A stretch of DNA of 57,891 nt from Pseudoalteromonas rubra. GTDB taxonomy: Bacteria > Pseudomonadota > Gammaproteobacteria > Enterobacterales > Alteromonadaceae. Shown piece after piece: positions 8,813-18,014 of the stretch (positions are counted from its first letter, which is position 1; the number at the start of each line of letters is the position of its first letter). The notes below the pieces were generated by a model. The model was not told the origin of the DNA and did not search any database. It saw nothing but the letters and a program-made list of their open reading frames with translations. A program made the translations under genes and the position numbers. The stretch lies in contig NZ_PNCJ01000003.1 of assembly GCF_005887115.1 (NCBI RefSeq), positions 1 through 57,891 on the forward strand, in the 5' to 3' direction.

Positions 8813-9718
8813 ATGGCGATGAGTGTACAGCAACTCGGCTCGGTTTTTCCTGATCTTTTTGCTGGTATGAAGCCTTATCTGGTGATTACCAAAGCCAAGG
8901 TAGTTTTGATGCTGGTGCTGACAGCCTGGGTGGGTCTTGCACTTGCACCTGATTTAGGGCGAAGTTATGGCCAACAATTAATGAGCCTAATATCAATCGG
9001 TCTGATCTCTGCGTCGGCAGCGGCCATCAATCATGTCGTTGACCGCAATAGAGACAGTAAAATGGCTCGAACGCGTCACCGACCTCTTGCCATGCAGCAA
9101 CTCTCTGTATCAAAAGCACTGCTCTTTGCTGCCGGCCTGGCAGCTACTGGGACCGTAGGTCTTTTATGGTTCAGTAATTGGTTGTGCGCAGTACTAACTT
9201 TGCTGGCATTGCTTGGCTATGCTGTGGTCTATACAGTTTTCCTTAAACATATGACACCGCAAAATATTGTTATTGGAGGCCTTGCAGGTGCTTTACCGCC
9301 ATTGCTTGGTTGGGTTAGCGAGACCGGCGCTCTGGCAGCAGAGCCCTGGTTGTTGGTTATGATTATTTTTGCCTGGACGCCGCCTCATTTTTGGGCACTG
9401 GCGATCGCTCGCAAAGCGGATTATGCAAGAGCAGGGATCCCTATGCTACCCGTCACACATGGGATACAGTTTACCAAGCTATGCATGGTCGTCTATACGT
9501 TGCTGTTATCCCTGGTATGTGTGTTGCCGTATTTGATTGGCATGGTGGGGCTTGTGTACCTGGCTTCGGCGTGCATCCTCAATGGGGTTTTTACATTTTT
9601 AGTTGTGCGCCTGTACGTGGATCATACAGCGCAACAGGCGATGGGGGTTTTTCGTTTTTCTATCTGGTATTTGCTGTTACTCTTTGTCTCATTATTCGTA
9701 GACAGAGCACTGGTATGA
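8813..9718 (+). CDS. cyoE: Protoheme IX farnesyltransferase (heme O synthase)
   Basis: This UbiA-superfamily enzyme adds a farnesyl group to heme B, making heme O for CtaA. The 301-residue protein has about nine membrane helices and the prenyl-diphosphate-binding motif NHVVDRNRDSKMARTRHRPL. A second conserved motif is KHMTPQNIVIGG, and the family signature WTPPHFWALA is present. The name ctaB is also used. The ribosome site GGGGGTAAGG is strong. It overlaps the SCO gene by 4 nt (ATGA). Confidence 0.95.
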   Translation: MAMSVQQLGSVFPDLFAGMKPYLVITKAKVVLMLVLTAWVGLALAPDLGRSYGQQLMSLISIGLISASAAAINHVVDRNRDSKMARTRHRPLAMQQLSVSKALLFAAGLAATGTVGLLWFSNWLCAVLTLLALLGYAVVYTVFLKHMTPQNIVIGGLAGALPPLLGWVSETGALAAEPWLLVMIIFAWTPPHFWALAIARKADYARAGIPMLPVTHGIQFTKLCMVVYTLLLSLVCVLPYLIGMVGLVYLASACILNGVFTFLVVRLYVDHTAQQAMGVFRFSIWYLLLLFVSLFVDRALV

Positions 9719-10320
9719 AAACCCTTTTTATTCTTTTTGTGGTGCTGGCAATGTTAAGTGGGTGTCAGCCAGCACCGAAAGTATCTGAATTTGCCGTACA
9801 TTACGAGCAACCTCGGACACTAAAGCCGTTCGTTCTGGAAGATCAACATGGCCAACAGGTGACGACTGAACAGCTAACTGGACAATGGAGCTTGCTGTTT
9901 CTCGGCTACACACACTGCCCCGATATATGCCCTATGACCTTGGCTAAGCTTACAAATATTGCAGCAAAGCTAGAGTCTGTTCAGGCCGTCAATGTTTGGT
10001 TCGTTGCTGTTGATCCACAACGTGATACTCAGGAAAAGCGCAAACAATATATAGACTATTTCAACCCCCGTTTTGTCGCAGCGTCTGCACCGCATAACGT
10101 CTTATTTCCATTTGTTCGAGACATTGGTTTGATCTATGCCATTAATAACAGTGATGAACTCGAGTATTATGTTGACCATAGTGCATCCATTGCATTGGTT
10201 AATCCAAAGGCACAGTTGGAAGCAATATTTAAACCAGAGTTCAAGGCCGGAGAAGTGCCAGTTATCAATGCCGAACAGCTCATAGACGATTTTAAAGTTA
10301 TCGTATCCAAGTACCAGTGA
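9715..10320 (+). CDS. SCO1/SenC-family copper chaperone lipoprotein
   Basis: SCO proteins deliver copper to the CuA site of subunit II. The 201-residue product begins with a lipoprotein signal (LSGC, lipid on C17), then a thioredoxin fold with the copper site CPDIC (C68, C72) and H155 in VDHSAS. The start at 9715 is set by the lipobox and the ATGA overlap with cyoE; the longer frame from 9391 merely reads through cyoE. It ends the cox cluster. An AT-rich 121-nt gap then separates it from the chemosensory operon. Confidence 0.93.
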   Translation: MKTLFILFVVLAMLSGCQPAPKVSEFAVHYEQPRTLKPFVLEDQHGQQVTTEQLTGQWSLLFLGYTHCPDICPMTLAKLTNIAAKLESVQAVNVWFVAVDPQRDTQEKRKQYIDYFNPRFVAASAPHNVLFPFVRDIGLIYAINNSDELEYYVDHSASIALVNPKAQLEAIFKPEFKAGEVPVINAEQLIDDFKVIVSKYQ

Positions 10321-10441
10321 GCTGAGTAAAGTCACTGAATTTAATAATTAATTATTTCTTTTCCGTTATAAATATGGCAATTTCACGGTCACGGTCTAAT
10401 CTATTCATATCAATAAGATTTGCAAGGAATGTGCAAGGCAC

Positions 10442-10714
10442 ATGATTAAACTCCCCCCAGAGCTTGTGATAAACCAAGTTGAAGAGTTGCATCAACAGTT
10501 GTTGCTTGAACTCGAAGCTGGTCATGCCATTTCTTTAGACATTAGTGAAATACAGCATGCGGACACAGCTTCAATTCAACTGCTGTGTGCGCTGCAAAAG
10601 TATTTGTTGGATATTGAGCAGCAGATCATGTGGGTAGGCGAAAGTGCTGCATTGTCTTTATCTGTTGAGAAACTAGGGTTAACCGAACTTTTATCTATCA
10701 GTAGTACGAATTAA
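10442..10714 (+). CDS. STAS-domain protein of the chemosensory operon
   Basis: The 90-residue product is a single STAS domain, the fold of anti-sigma-factor antagonists. The conserved loop DISEIQHADTASIQLL corresponds to the DxSxxxxxDSxG region, but the usual phosphorylatable serine position holds T or A. It opens the operon and lies 9 nt before the cheY-like gene. A STAS gene in this place is known in V. cholerae cluster III and Shewanella che clusters; its role there is not established. Confidence 0.88.
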   Translation: MIKLPPELVINQVEELHQQLLLELEAGHAISLDISEIQHADTASIQLLCALQKYLLDIEQQIMWVGESAALSLSVEKLGLTELLSISSTN

Positions 10715-10723
10715 GAGGTCATT

Positions 10724-11086
10724 ATGAAAAAGATTTTAGCTGTGGATGATTCTGCTTCTATGCGTCAGATGGTTGGCTTTACATTGAAAAAAGCAGGCTT
10801 TGATGTGGTAGAAGCTAAGGATGGCAGTGAAGCACTCAATCTGGCTAAGCAACAAGGGTTTGATGCTGTGATCTCAGATGTGAATATGCCTGTGATGGAT
10901 GGTATTACATTAATACGAGAGCTGCGTAATCTGCCAGACTATAAATTCACGCCACTTCTGATGCTGACCACAGAGTCTGGATTGGACAAAAAAAGTGAAG
11001 GTAAAGCCGCAGGTGCGACAGGATGGATTGTGAAACCATTTAATCCGGAACAACTACTGGCTGTACTGAAAAAAGTAATTCGTTAA
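10724..11086 (+). CDS. cheY: CheY-like single-domain response regulator
   Basis: The 120-residue receiver has D8-D9 for magnesium, D52 in SDVNMP as phosphoacceptor, T82 and K104 in VKPF. No output domain follows. It is probably phosphorylated by the CheA encoded 18 nt downstream. No flagellar genes lie nearby, so whether it acts on the flagellar motor cannot be told. A good GAGG site precedes the ATG. Confidence 0.92.
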   Translation: MKKILAVDDSASMRQMVGFTLKKAGFDVVEAKDGSEALNLAKQQGFDAVISDVNMPVMDGITLIRELRNLPDYKFTPLLMLTTESGLDKKSEGKAAGATGWIVKPFNPEQLLAVLKKVIR

Positions 11087-11104
11087 CCCTTACGAGGTGC
11101 TGCC

Positions 11105-13213
11105 ATGAGTATCGACTTAAGTCAGTTTTTCGACGTTTTTTTTGAAGAAAGCTTTGAAGGGCTTGATGCGATGGAGTCCGAGCTACTAAACCTCGAGCCA
11201 GGAAAAGAAGATCAGGAAACCATCAACACCATATTTCGGGCTGCACATTCGATAAAAGGGGGCAGCGGCACCTTTGGCTTTACGGCTGTCTCTGACTTCA
11301 CTCATGTACTTGAGACGCTGCTTGATCAAATTCGCAATGGAGAACGCCAGCTCACCGCAGAGCACGTAAACTTGCTGCTCAAGGCTGTGGACTGCTTGCG
11401 TGCTATGTTAACGGCGTTACAAGCACAACAGGAGCCTGAGCAAGAGGAGGCTAATGAGCTAAAGTTACGTTTTGAGGCCATCCTCAATGGCGACAATGCC
11501 ACAAGCAGTCAGGCGGAAATAAGTAGCACGCCCGAAGAAAGTACGAGTCTTCCTATCACCTTTCAGATCGACTTCAAACCACTGCCTTATCTGTTCAAAA
11601 CGGGTAATGAACCCTTGTTTATGATTGCAGAATTATCTGAACTTGGTGAATTAGAAACACAAGCATTACATGATGAACTGCCTAAATTTAAACAACTAAA
11701 CCCCGAAGATTGTTACTTATATTGGCGGTTTTTTCTGACAACGACGCGCGGGGAGAGCGCCATTCGCGAAATATTCGAATGGGTTGAGGATGATGCTGAG
11801 ATCACCATAGTTCAATGCGGAGGTTTGTTCGAAGAACCTGCTAGCGAGTCCTCTGAAAGCGATACGCAACATACCCCTAGTATTCCCGAGCCACAAGCTG
11901 ATAGTTCAGCTCTTACAAAGCCTGTCCAGGAAACAAAGAAAGAACCATCACAAGGTAAAGATGCCCGAAAAAACGCCGACCCCAGTACGACTTCCATTCG
12001 AGTGGGTATCGATAAAGTCGATTCACTGATTAATATGGTGGGTGAACTGGTCATTACACAGGCAATGCTTAGCCAGATTGGCGAGCAGGAAATAACGGAG
12101 TCCAGTATTGCCGCATTACAGGAAGGCCTGGCACAGCTAGCGCACAATACGCGTGACCTTCAGGAAAATGTGATGCGCATTCGTATGCTGCCGATAAGCT
12201 TTGTTTTTAGCCGTTTTCCAAGACTGGTACGAGATATCTCACAAAAATTGAACAAGCAAGTTGAACTCAAGTTGATTGGAGAGCAAACTGAGCTGGATAA
12301 AACGGTGATGGAAAAGCTCTCGGATCCTATGGTTCACTTGGTACGCAACTCTCTGGATCATGGCCTAGAGACCCCAGAACAACGTATCGCGCAAGGCAAA
12401 GACCCCGTTGGGACCGTCACACTGAATGCATTCCACCAGGGCGGCAATATTGTTATCGAAATAATGGACGATGGCAAAGGTCTGGATACAGAGAAAATTC
12501 GTAAGAAAGCCATTCAAAACGGGCTGATCCAGGAGATGGATGAGCTCACTGTTGACGAAATTAACGAGCTGATATTCATGGCTGGGTTTTCCACTGCCGA
12601 TAACGTTAGTGAAATCTCCGGGCGCGGTGTCGGAATGGATGTGGTTCGTAAAAATATCCAAGCGTTAAATGGCTCTGTTGAGGTGAGTTCAGAGGCTGGT
12701 GTTGGTTCAACGTTTACAATTCGTCTGCCTCTCACCTTAGCAATTTTGGACGGTCAGCTCGTACAGGTTGCTAACCATACTTATATTATCCCTCTGATCT
12801 CTATTGTTGAGTCGCTACAAATTGATATTGCCAAAGTGAGTAACGTTGGCAAAGGGTTACAGGTGCTGCGTTTGCGTGACGAATATATCCCGATACTGCG
12901 TTTGTACGATATTTTCAATCACAGAGGGGCGAGAGAAGAGCTCGATAAAACCTTACTGGTGGTTGTTGAAAATGACAATTATAAGGTTGGGATTCTGGTG
13001 GATGATTTGCTGGCGCAACAGCAGGTTGTCATAAAAAGTTTAGAGGCCAATTACCAACGCGTTGATGGTATATCAGGTGCAACCATTTTGGGTGACGGAA
13101 CGGTGTCTTTGATAATAGATATTAGTGGATTAATCAAACTGAGCGGCCTAAGGCGGCCTGGCTCTTCAGAATTACTTGTAGATCTGAAGGCAGATGAGGC
13201 GGTTACGGCATGA
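11105..13213 (+). CDS. cheA: Chemotaxis histidine kinase CheA
   Basis: CheA phosphorylates itself and then CheY and CheB under control of the receptor. The 702-residue protein has an HPt domain with H48 in RAAHSIKGG, a middle domain (about 150-245) with PLPYLFKTGNEPLFM and LNPEDCYLYW that is unlike the E. coli CheY-binding P2 domain, an acidic linker, the dimerisation helix pair with MVGELVITQAML, the ATPase domain with HLVRNSLDHG, DDGKGLD and GRGVGMDVV, and a CheW-like C-terminal domain. It overlaps cheW by 4 nt. Confidence 0.96.
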   Translation: MSIDLSQFFDVFFEESFEGLDAMESELLNLEPGKEDQETINTIFRAAHSIKGGSGTFGFTAVSDFTHVLETLLDQIRNGERQLTAEHVNLLLKAVDCLRAMLTALQAQQEPEQEEANELKLRFEAILNGDNATSSQAEISSTPEESTSLPITFQIDFKPLPYLFKTGNEPLFMIAELSELGELETQALHDELPKFKQLNPEDCYLYWRFFLTTTRGESAIREIFEWVEDDAEITIVQCGGLFEEPASESSESDTQHTPSIPEPQADSSALTKPVQETKKEPSQGKDARKNADPSTTSIRVGIDKVDSLINMVGELVITQAMLSQIGEQEITESSIAALQEGLAQLAHNTRDLQENVMRIRMLPISFVFSRFPRLVRDISQKLNKQVELKLIGEQTELDKTVMEKLSDPMVHLVRNSLDHGLETPEQRIAQGKDPVGTVTLNAFHQGGNIVIEIMDDGKGLDTEKIRKKAIQNGLIQEMDELTVDEINELIFMAGFSTADNVSEISGRGVGMDVVRKNIQALNGSVEVSSEAGVGSTFTIRLPLTLAILDGQLVQVANHTYIIPLISIVESLQIDIAKVSNVGKGLQVLRLRDEYIPILRLYDIFNHRGAREELDKTLLVVVENDNYKVGILVDDLLAQQQVVIKSLEANYQRVDGISGATILGDGTVSLIIDISGLIKLSGLRRPGSSELLVDLKADEAVTA

Positions 13214-13725
13214 CAGAGCATACAAAGTTAAATCAACAATTGGTATTGGACACCGAGAGTGATGAAAAACAGTTTCTGACATTCATGATGGACCAAGAAG
13301 AATACGGCATTGATATATTAGCGGTTCAGGAAATCCGGGGTTGGGAACCTGTCACTGTCATCCCCAACTCACCATCTTACGTGAAGGGAGCAATGAACTT
13401 ACGTGGAACCATAGTCCCTATTATCGATTTGCGACGGCGTTTTGGCATAACACATATCGACTATGGCCCGTTAACGGTCGTTATAGTGGTGTCGGTAAAA
13501 CTAACAGAACAGACTAAGTTGATGGGGATCGTCGTTGATGCCGTGTCTGATGTGTACAGTATCTCCGAAGAAAAAGCCAAAGATGTACCTGACTTTCAGG
13601 ATTCTGAGAACGCCCAGTTTGTTCATGGGTTGGTTAATGTTGGGGAAAAAATGGTGGTGTTATTAAATTTGAAAAAAGTGCTCGATTTACACGACAAGAG
13701 CAGTGTTAAGAGCAACGGGGGCTGA
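13210..13725 (+). CDS. cheW: Chemotaxis adaptor CheW
   Basis: CheW couples the receptor to CheA at the array baseplate. The 171-residue protein is a single CheW domain beginning near [16 protein letters not shown], with [17 protein letters not shown] and [10 protein letters not shown] as family signatures. It overlaps cheA by 4 nt and ends one base before the receptor's start codon, as expected for subunits made together. Confidence 0.95.
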   Translation: MTEHTKLNQQLVLDTESDEKQFLTFMMDQEEYGIDILAVQEIRGWEPVTVIPNSPSYVKGAMNLRGTIVPIIDLRRRFGITHIDYGPLTVVIVVSVKLTEQTKLMGIVVDAVSDVYSISEEKAKDVPDFQDSENAQFVHGLVNVGEKMVVLLNLKKVLDLHDKSSVKSNGG

Positions 13726-13726
13726 G

Positions 13727-16411
13727 ATGAGTAGTCAGAGTATTCAAAGTAGTTTAAACAATAAGATCTTAATCGCAGGTGTGATCCTGATCGTCAGTAT
13801 CATACTTGGGCTCCAACTTGGGGGCACAGGCTCCGATCAAATGAAGATGTTATCGATAGCCCTACCTATATTCGGCGTTGTAATTGCGCTGGGCTATCTA
13901 AGAATGGCGCTGTCAGCGTTAGGTGCTCAACTTGGCTGCGTATATCGTGTTCTGCCTCATGTGTCTATGGATGACCAGAGTGTTTTGCATGCAATGGATC
14001 TCACTGATTTCCCTGAGTTATTTCAAGCCTTAAATGTGGCTCATGAAGAACAACAAAAATCTGACCACACACAGAGCCTGTTGCTGGCTTTAAAGGGATG
14101 CCAGGCCAACATTATGGTTGCGGATAAAGACCTGAATATTGTGTATTTGAATGATTCAGTCAAATCCATGTTAAGTACCAACGAACGTCAATTACAAGCT
14201 GAACTGCCTGGGTTTAACGTTGCAAGCCTAATTGGCACCAACATTGACTCATTCCATAAAAACCCGAGCCATCAACGCAATATTCTGGCCAATTTGCGAG
14301 AAACATATCAAACCCAGATAAAAGTTGCCGGGCTGACTTTCGACCTGATTGCAACGCCTGTATTTGATGACGGGCAGCGAATCGCGACGCTGGTGGAGTG
14401 GAAAGACCAAACTGAGTGGCTGGCGGCTGAAGAAAAGCATAGAAACTTAGCAGAGAAAAATGCGCGCATTTCCAGAGCTCTGGATGTATGTCAGGCCAAC
14501 GTGATGCTAGCAGATGAACACCTCAATATTGTTTATGTGAACGAGTCTGTACTGGCGATGCTCAGAAACAATCAAGAGCAACTTCGCACGGCCCTACCTA
14601 ACTTTGATGCGGATACGTTAATAGGAACCAACATTGATGTATTTCATGTCAACCCACAACATCAACGCGGCATACTGAACAAACTATCGGACGTGTACAA
14701 CACAGATATTGTGATAGCGGGCTTTAACTTTGGCTTGATTGCTACGCCTGTGTTTGATCAAAAAGGAGTTCGTATTGGTACTGTGGTGGAGTGGGAAGAT
14801 AAAACAGAGAGACTGAACATAGAGAAAAAAGCGCGCCAGGCAGCGGGTGAAAACCTGCGGGTACGGCGGGCACTCGACAATGTGCAAACCAATACCATGA
14901 TTGCGGACTCCTCCAATACGATTGTATATATGAATCAGGCAGTGCTCGAGATGATGAGAAACGCTGAGTCTGATATCCGTAAAGACTTACCTAACTTCGA
15001 TAGTAGTCAGTTAGTCGGACAAAATATTGATGTATTCCATCGTAATCCTGCGCATCAGAAACGCTTACTGGAAACCTTGTCTAAACCCTATAAAACAGAG
15101 ATTAAAGTGGGGGGACGGACTTTTGGATTGGTTGCTAATCCGATCATTACAGACACAGGTGAACGTGCGGGTACCGTCGTAGAGTGGGAAGACAGAACCG
15201 GTGAAGTCGCCATTGAACAGGAAGTGAATGCCGTTGTTGAATCGGCTCGGGCTGGTAATCTGTCTGCCAGGTTGGATGAAGGGGATAAGCAAGGCTTCTA
15301 TTTACGCTTAACACAAGGCCTGAATGGCTTACTGGAAAGTGTCGATAGTGCGGTAGCCGATACCGGCAACATGCTTGATGCACTTGCTCGGGGAGATCTG
15401 ACTCAGCGAATTGAAGCGGAGTATCAGGGCGCGTTTGATAAATTGAAACAAGACGCCAACAGCACGGCCGACAAGCTAACCAATGTGTTAGAGCGGATCA
15501 GTGCCTCCGCTGGGCTGGTAGCCAGCGGTGCAGAAGAAATATCACAAGGTAATGCTGACTTAAGCCAGCGTACAGAAGAGCAGGCTTCTTCTCTTGAAGA
15601 AACAGCTTCAAGCATGGAGCAAATGACGAGTACGGTTCGTCAGAACGCTGACAATGCCAAAGTGGCAAATGAACTGGCCGAAGAAACCAGTGAAAAGGCA
15701 ACGCGCGGTGGTGAAGTAGTTAATCGAGCGGTTGAAAGCATGTCCGCTATCAATGATGCGAGCAAAAAGATTGCGGATATCATCAGTGTGATAGACGAAA
15801 TTGCCTTTCAGACAAATCTACTGGCACTAAACGCGGCGGTTGAGGCGGCGCGTGCCGGTGAGCAGGGACGTGGCTTTGCTGTAGTCGCCGGTGAAGTACG
15901 TAACTTGGCTCAACGTTCGGCGGGTGCGGCAAAAGAAATCAAAGATTTGATCCGAGACAGTGTTAGCAAGGTTGAAGATGGTACGCTGTTAGTGAACGAG
16001 TCCGGTGAGACGCTCAAAGAGATAGTTGCGTCAGTCAGACGAGTGACGAATATGATTTCCGATATCGCTGATGCGTCGGTAGAGCAGAGCTCAGGGATTG
16101 AACAGGTTAACAAAGCGGTTACGCAAATGGATGAAATGACGCAGCAAAACGCGGCGTTGGTTGAGCAAGCGTCTGCTGCCGGGGAGTCTATGGCGGAGCA
16201 GGCCAATGATATGCGTAATATGTTGAACTTTTTCAAAGTGGGTGAAGCGCCTGTTCCCCGTCAAGCAATACCCGAGCAAACTCAAAAGACCAATGGCCAG
16301 GCGCGCGCGCCGATTGGCTTATCTGCTCCTCAAAACCGTACAACGCGACAACCGCTGGAACCAGCAGCCAACCGCTTTGCAGACGACTCTGAGGAGTGGG
16401 AAGAATTTTAA
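13727..16411 (+). CDS. Methyl-accepting chemotaxis protein with three PAS domains
   Basis: The 894-residue receptor has two short helices near the N-terminus (about 12-30 and 38-60) with almost no periplasmic loop, then three similar PAS domains starting at about 125, 255 and 386. Each contains a motif such as VEWKDQT or VEWEDKT and FHxNPxHQ. A HAMP-like linker and a signalling domain follow, with its tip in [20 protein letters not shown]. The tail ends EEWEEF, matching the xWxxF pentapeptide that tethers CheR and CheB to receptors. I start at 13727 because the first ATG at 13703 lies inside cheW. With no periplasmic domain, it probably senses a cytoplasmic or membrane signal such as redox state; this is inference. 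Confidence 0.93.
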   Translation: MSSQSIQSSLNNKILIAGVILIVSIILGLQLGGTGSDQMKMLSIALPIFGVVIALGYLRMALSALGAQLGCVYRVLPHVSMDDQSVLHAMDLTDFPELFQALNVAHEEQQKSDHTQSLLLALKGCQANIMVADKDLNIVYLNDSVKSMLSTNERQLQAELPGFNVASLIGTNIDSFHKNPSHQRNILANLRETYQTQIKVAGLTFDLIATPVFDDGQRIATLVEWKDQTEWLAAEEKHRNLAEKNARISRALDVCQANVMLADEHLNIVYVNESVLAMLRNNQEQLRTALPNFDADTLIGTNIDVFHVNPQHQRGILNKLSDVYNTDIVIAGFNFGLIATPVFDQKGVRIGTVVEWEDKTERLNIEKKARQAAGENLRVRRALDNVQTNTMIADSSNTIVYMNQAVLEMMRNAESDIRKDLPNFDSSQLVGQNIDVFHRNPAHQKRLLETLSKPYKTEIKVGGRTFGLVANPIITDTGERAGTVVEWEDRTGEVAIEQEVNAVVESARAGNLSARLDEGDKQGFYLRLTQGLNGLLESVDSAVADTGNMLDALARGDLTQRIEAEYQGAFDKLKQDANSTADKLTNVLERISASAGLVASGAEEISQGNADLSQRTEEQASSLEETASSMEQMTSTVRQNADNAKVANELAEETSEKATRGGEVVNRAVESMSAINDASKKIADIISVIDEIAFQTNLLALNAAVEAARAGEQGRGFAVVAGEVRNLAQRSAGAAKEIKDLIRDSVSKVEDGTLLVNESGETLKEIVASVRRVTNMISDIADASVEQSSGIEQVNKAVTQMDEMTQQNAALVEQASAAGESMAEQANDMRNMLNFFKVGEAPVPRQAIPEQTQKTNGQARAPIGLSAPQNRTTRQPLEPAANRFADDSEEWEEF

Positions 16412-16417
16412 TCGCCC

Positions 16418-16469
16418 GGAGCTCGTTACAATTTTTACGGAGCCGCGATGCTGTAACGGGCGCAGCTCC
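16418..16469 (+). other. Bulged inverted repeat between receptor gene and cheR
   Basis: GGAGCT-CGTTACA (16418-16430) can pair with TGTAACG (16452-16458) and AGCTCC (16464-16469), leaving a five-base GGCGC bulge on the right arm. No T run follows, so this is more likely an RNA structure or a decayed repeat than a terminator. It lies in the 162-nt gap that is the largest inside the operon. Confidence 0.5.
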
Positions 16470-16573
16470 GCCTTGGAAACAGGTCTTTGTCACCCGGAGT
16501 AATATTCAGAAATAGCATATGGCACAACAGGCCACGGGAGTTGAGACTTCACTGCGTATGAGTGAGCAGAGAT

Positions 16574-17395
16574 ATGAAAGAATTTTTGATGACCGACGAG
16601 GACTTCAGCAGTATCTCTCGACGCGTTTACGAAACATGTGGCATTGTGCTTGGGCCTCACAAACGCGATATGGTCTACTCGCGGCTTGCACGCAGGGTAA
16701 GAGCAAACGGGTTAAGTTCTTTTTCTGCCTACCTTGAATTTCTAAATGAAGATACGGATGCTGAGTTTAGCCACTTTATAAATGCCATTACGACTAACCT
16801 GACCTCTTTTTTTCGGGAGTCGCACCATTTTGATTTTTTGCATCAACAAGTGATCCCTCAGCTAAAGGAGAGGCATAAAACAGACAGGCGTATCAGGATC
16901 TGGTCAGCGGGTTGTTCTACCGGAGAAGAGGCATACAGTATTGCTATGACAATCAGTAATGCGTTTCCAGCTGACTGGGATGTCAAGGTACTGGCAACTG
17001 ACCTGGACTCTAACGTCTTGCACAAAGGGCAAGAGGGGATCTATAACAGTGCTTCTGTGACCGGCCTGACCGATGAGCACCTAAAAAAATGGTTTATGTG
17101 CAGCCCAGATGGAAGCCAGTACAGAGTAAAAGATAAGTTGCGGGCAAGTGTGTACTTTAAACGCCTCAATTTGCTTGAGCCCTGGCCTATGAAAGGGCCC
17201 TTCGATGTGATTTTTTGTCGCAATGTGCTGATTTATTTTGACAAGGCAACAAAGGATAGGTTGTTTGAGAACTTCTACCAATTGCTCGCAGAGCAAGGCT
17301 ATTTGTTTATTGGTCATTCCGAGACCATGGGCAAGGAGCATCTGGAGTTTAAAAATCTGGGGAAAACTATGTATCAAAAGGCAGCACAGATATGA
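16574..17395 (+). CDS. cheR: Chemotaxis protein methyltransferase CheR
   Basis: CheR uses S-adenosylmethionine to methylate receptor glutamates. The N-terminal helical domain (DFSSISRRVYETCGIVLG, DMVYSRLARRVR) is followed by the methyltransferase domain with IWSAGCSTGEEAYSIAM, DLDSNVL and DVIFCRNVLIYFD. The start is uncertain: an in-frame GTG at 16562 has no ribosome site at a good distance, so I use the ATG at 16574, with a weak GAG seven bases upstream; another ATG at 16589 begins at MTDEDF, near where homologues align. It overlaps cheD by 4 nt. Confidence 0.93.
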   Translation: MKEFLMTDEDFSSISRRVYETCGIVLGPHKRDMVYSRLARRVRANGLSSFSAYLEFLNEDTDAEFSHFINAITTNLTSFFRESHHFDFLHQQVIPQLKERHKTDRRIRIWSAGCSTGEEAYSIAMTISNAFPADWDVKVLATDLDSNVLHKGQEGIYNSASVTGLTDEHLKKWFMCSPDGSQYRVKDKLRASVYFKRLNLLEPWPMKGPFDVIFCRNVLIYFDKATKDRLFENFYQLLAEQGYLFIGHSETMGKEHLEFKNLGKTMYQKAAQI

Positions 17396-18006
17396 ATCAG
17401 TTTCAGCCAGTACTACACGGCTTTGAGCATGTAAAACGGTTCTGGGATTCTGGCCGCGGGGCTGTAGTGGCAAAAGTACTGCCAGGAGAGTTTTATGTGT
17501 CTAAAAGTGACGAACTGATTTCGACTGTCTTGGGCTCTTGTATTGCTGCATGTATTTATGATGAGCAACAAGGTGTTGGGGGGATGAACCACTTTATGTT
17601 ACCCGGCGTAAAAGGCACCACCTCAATCCATGCCGATGACCTCAATTGTCGCTATGGTAACTGGGCGATGGAATATCTGATTAACGAAGTGATTAAAAAT
17701 GGTGCCAAGCGTGAAAACCTGAAGATAAAATTGTTTGGGGGAGGCAAAATCATCAGCTCGATGACAGACATAGGCATTGGCAATATACGGTTTGCGGAAG
17801 CCTATGTCGAGGAAGAGCAGCTCACACTGATTTCCCACGACGTTGGCGGTCCATGGCCGCGTAAGGTGGTATTCCACCCTCAAACCGGTAAGGCTCAGGT
17901 TAAAAAGCTTCGTCAGATGCATAATGACACCATTGAAAAACGCGAGGTCAAGTATCTGCATGATATTGAAGAGCAAGGTAAACAAACTGACATTGAGCTG
18001 TTTTAG
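17392..18006 (+). CDS. cheD: Chemoreceptor glutamine deamidase CheD
   Basis: CheD deamidates glutamine residues on receptors, adjusting their methylation sites. The 204-residue protein has the catalytic LGSC motif (C50) and GGMNHFMLP with H67, then KLFGGGK and the conserved GGPWPRKVVFHPQTGK near the end. CheD is absent from E. coli but common in this cluster type. It starts in an ATGA overlap with cheR and is 8 nt before cheB. Confidence 0.93.
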   Translation: MNQFQPVLHGFEHVKRFWDSGRGAVVAKVLPGEFYVSKSDELISTVLGSCIAACIYDEQQGVGGMNHFMLPGVKGTTSIHADDLNCRYGNWAMEYLINEVIKNGAKRENLKIKLFGGGKIISSMTDIGIGNIRFAEAYVEEEQLTLISHDVGGPWPRKVVFHPQTGKAQVKKLRQMHNDTIEKREVKYLHDIEEQGKQTDIELF

Positions 18007-18014
18007 GGGCTTGC

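Noticed and set aside
10420..10437. A reverse-strand sequence TTGCACATTCCTTGCAA resembling a sigma-54 promoter
   Set aside because: It points back toward the end of the SCO gene, not to the chemosensory operon, and the GG of the -24 element is missing.
16519..16737. A 72-codon frame overlapping the start of cheR
   Set aside because: It is in another frame from cheR and most of it is covered by the conserved cheR N-terminus; it looks like a shadow.
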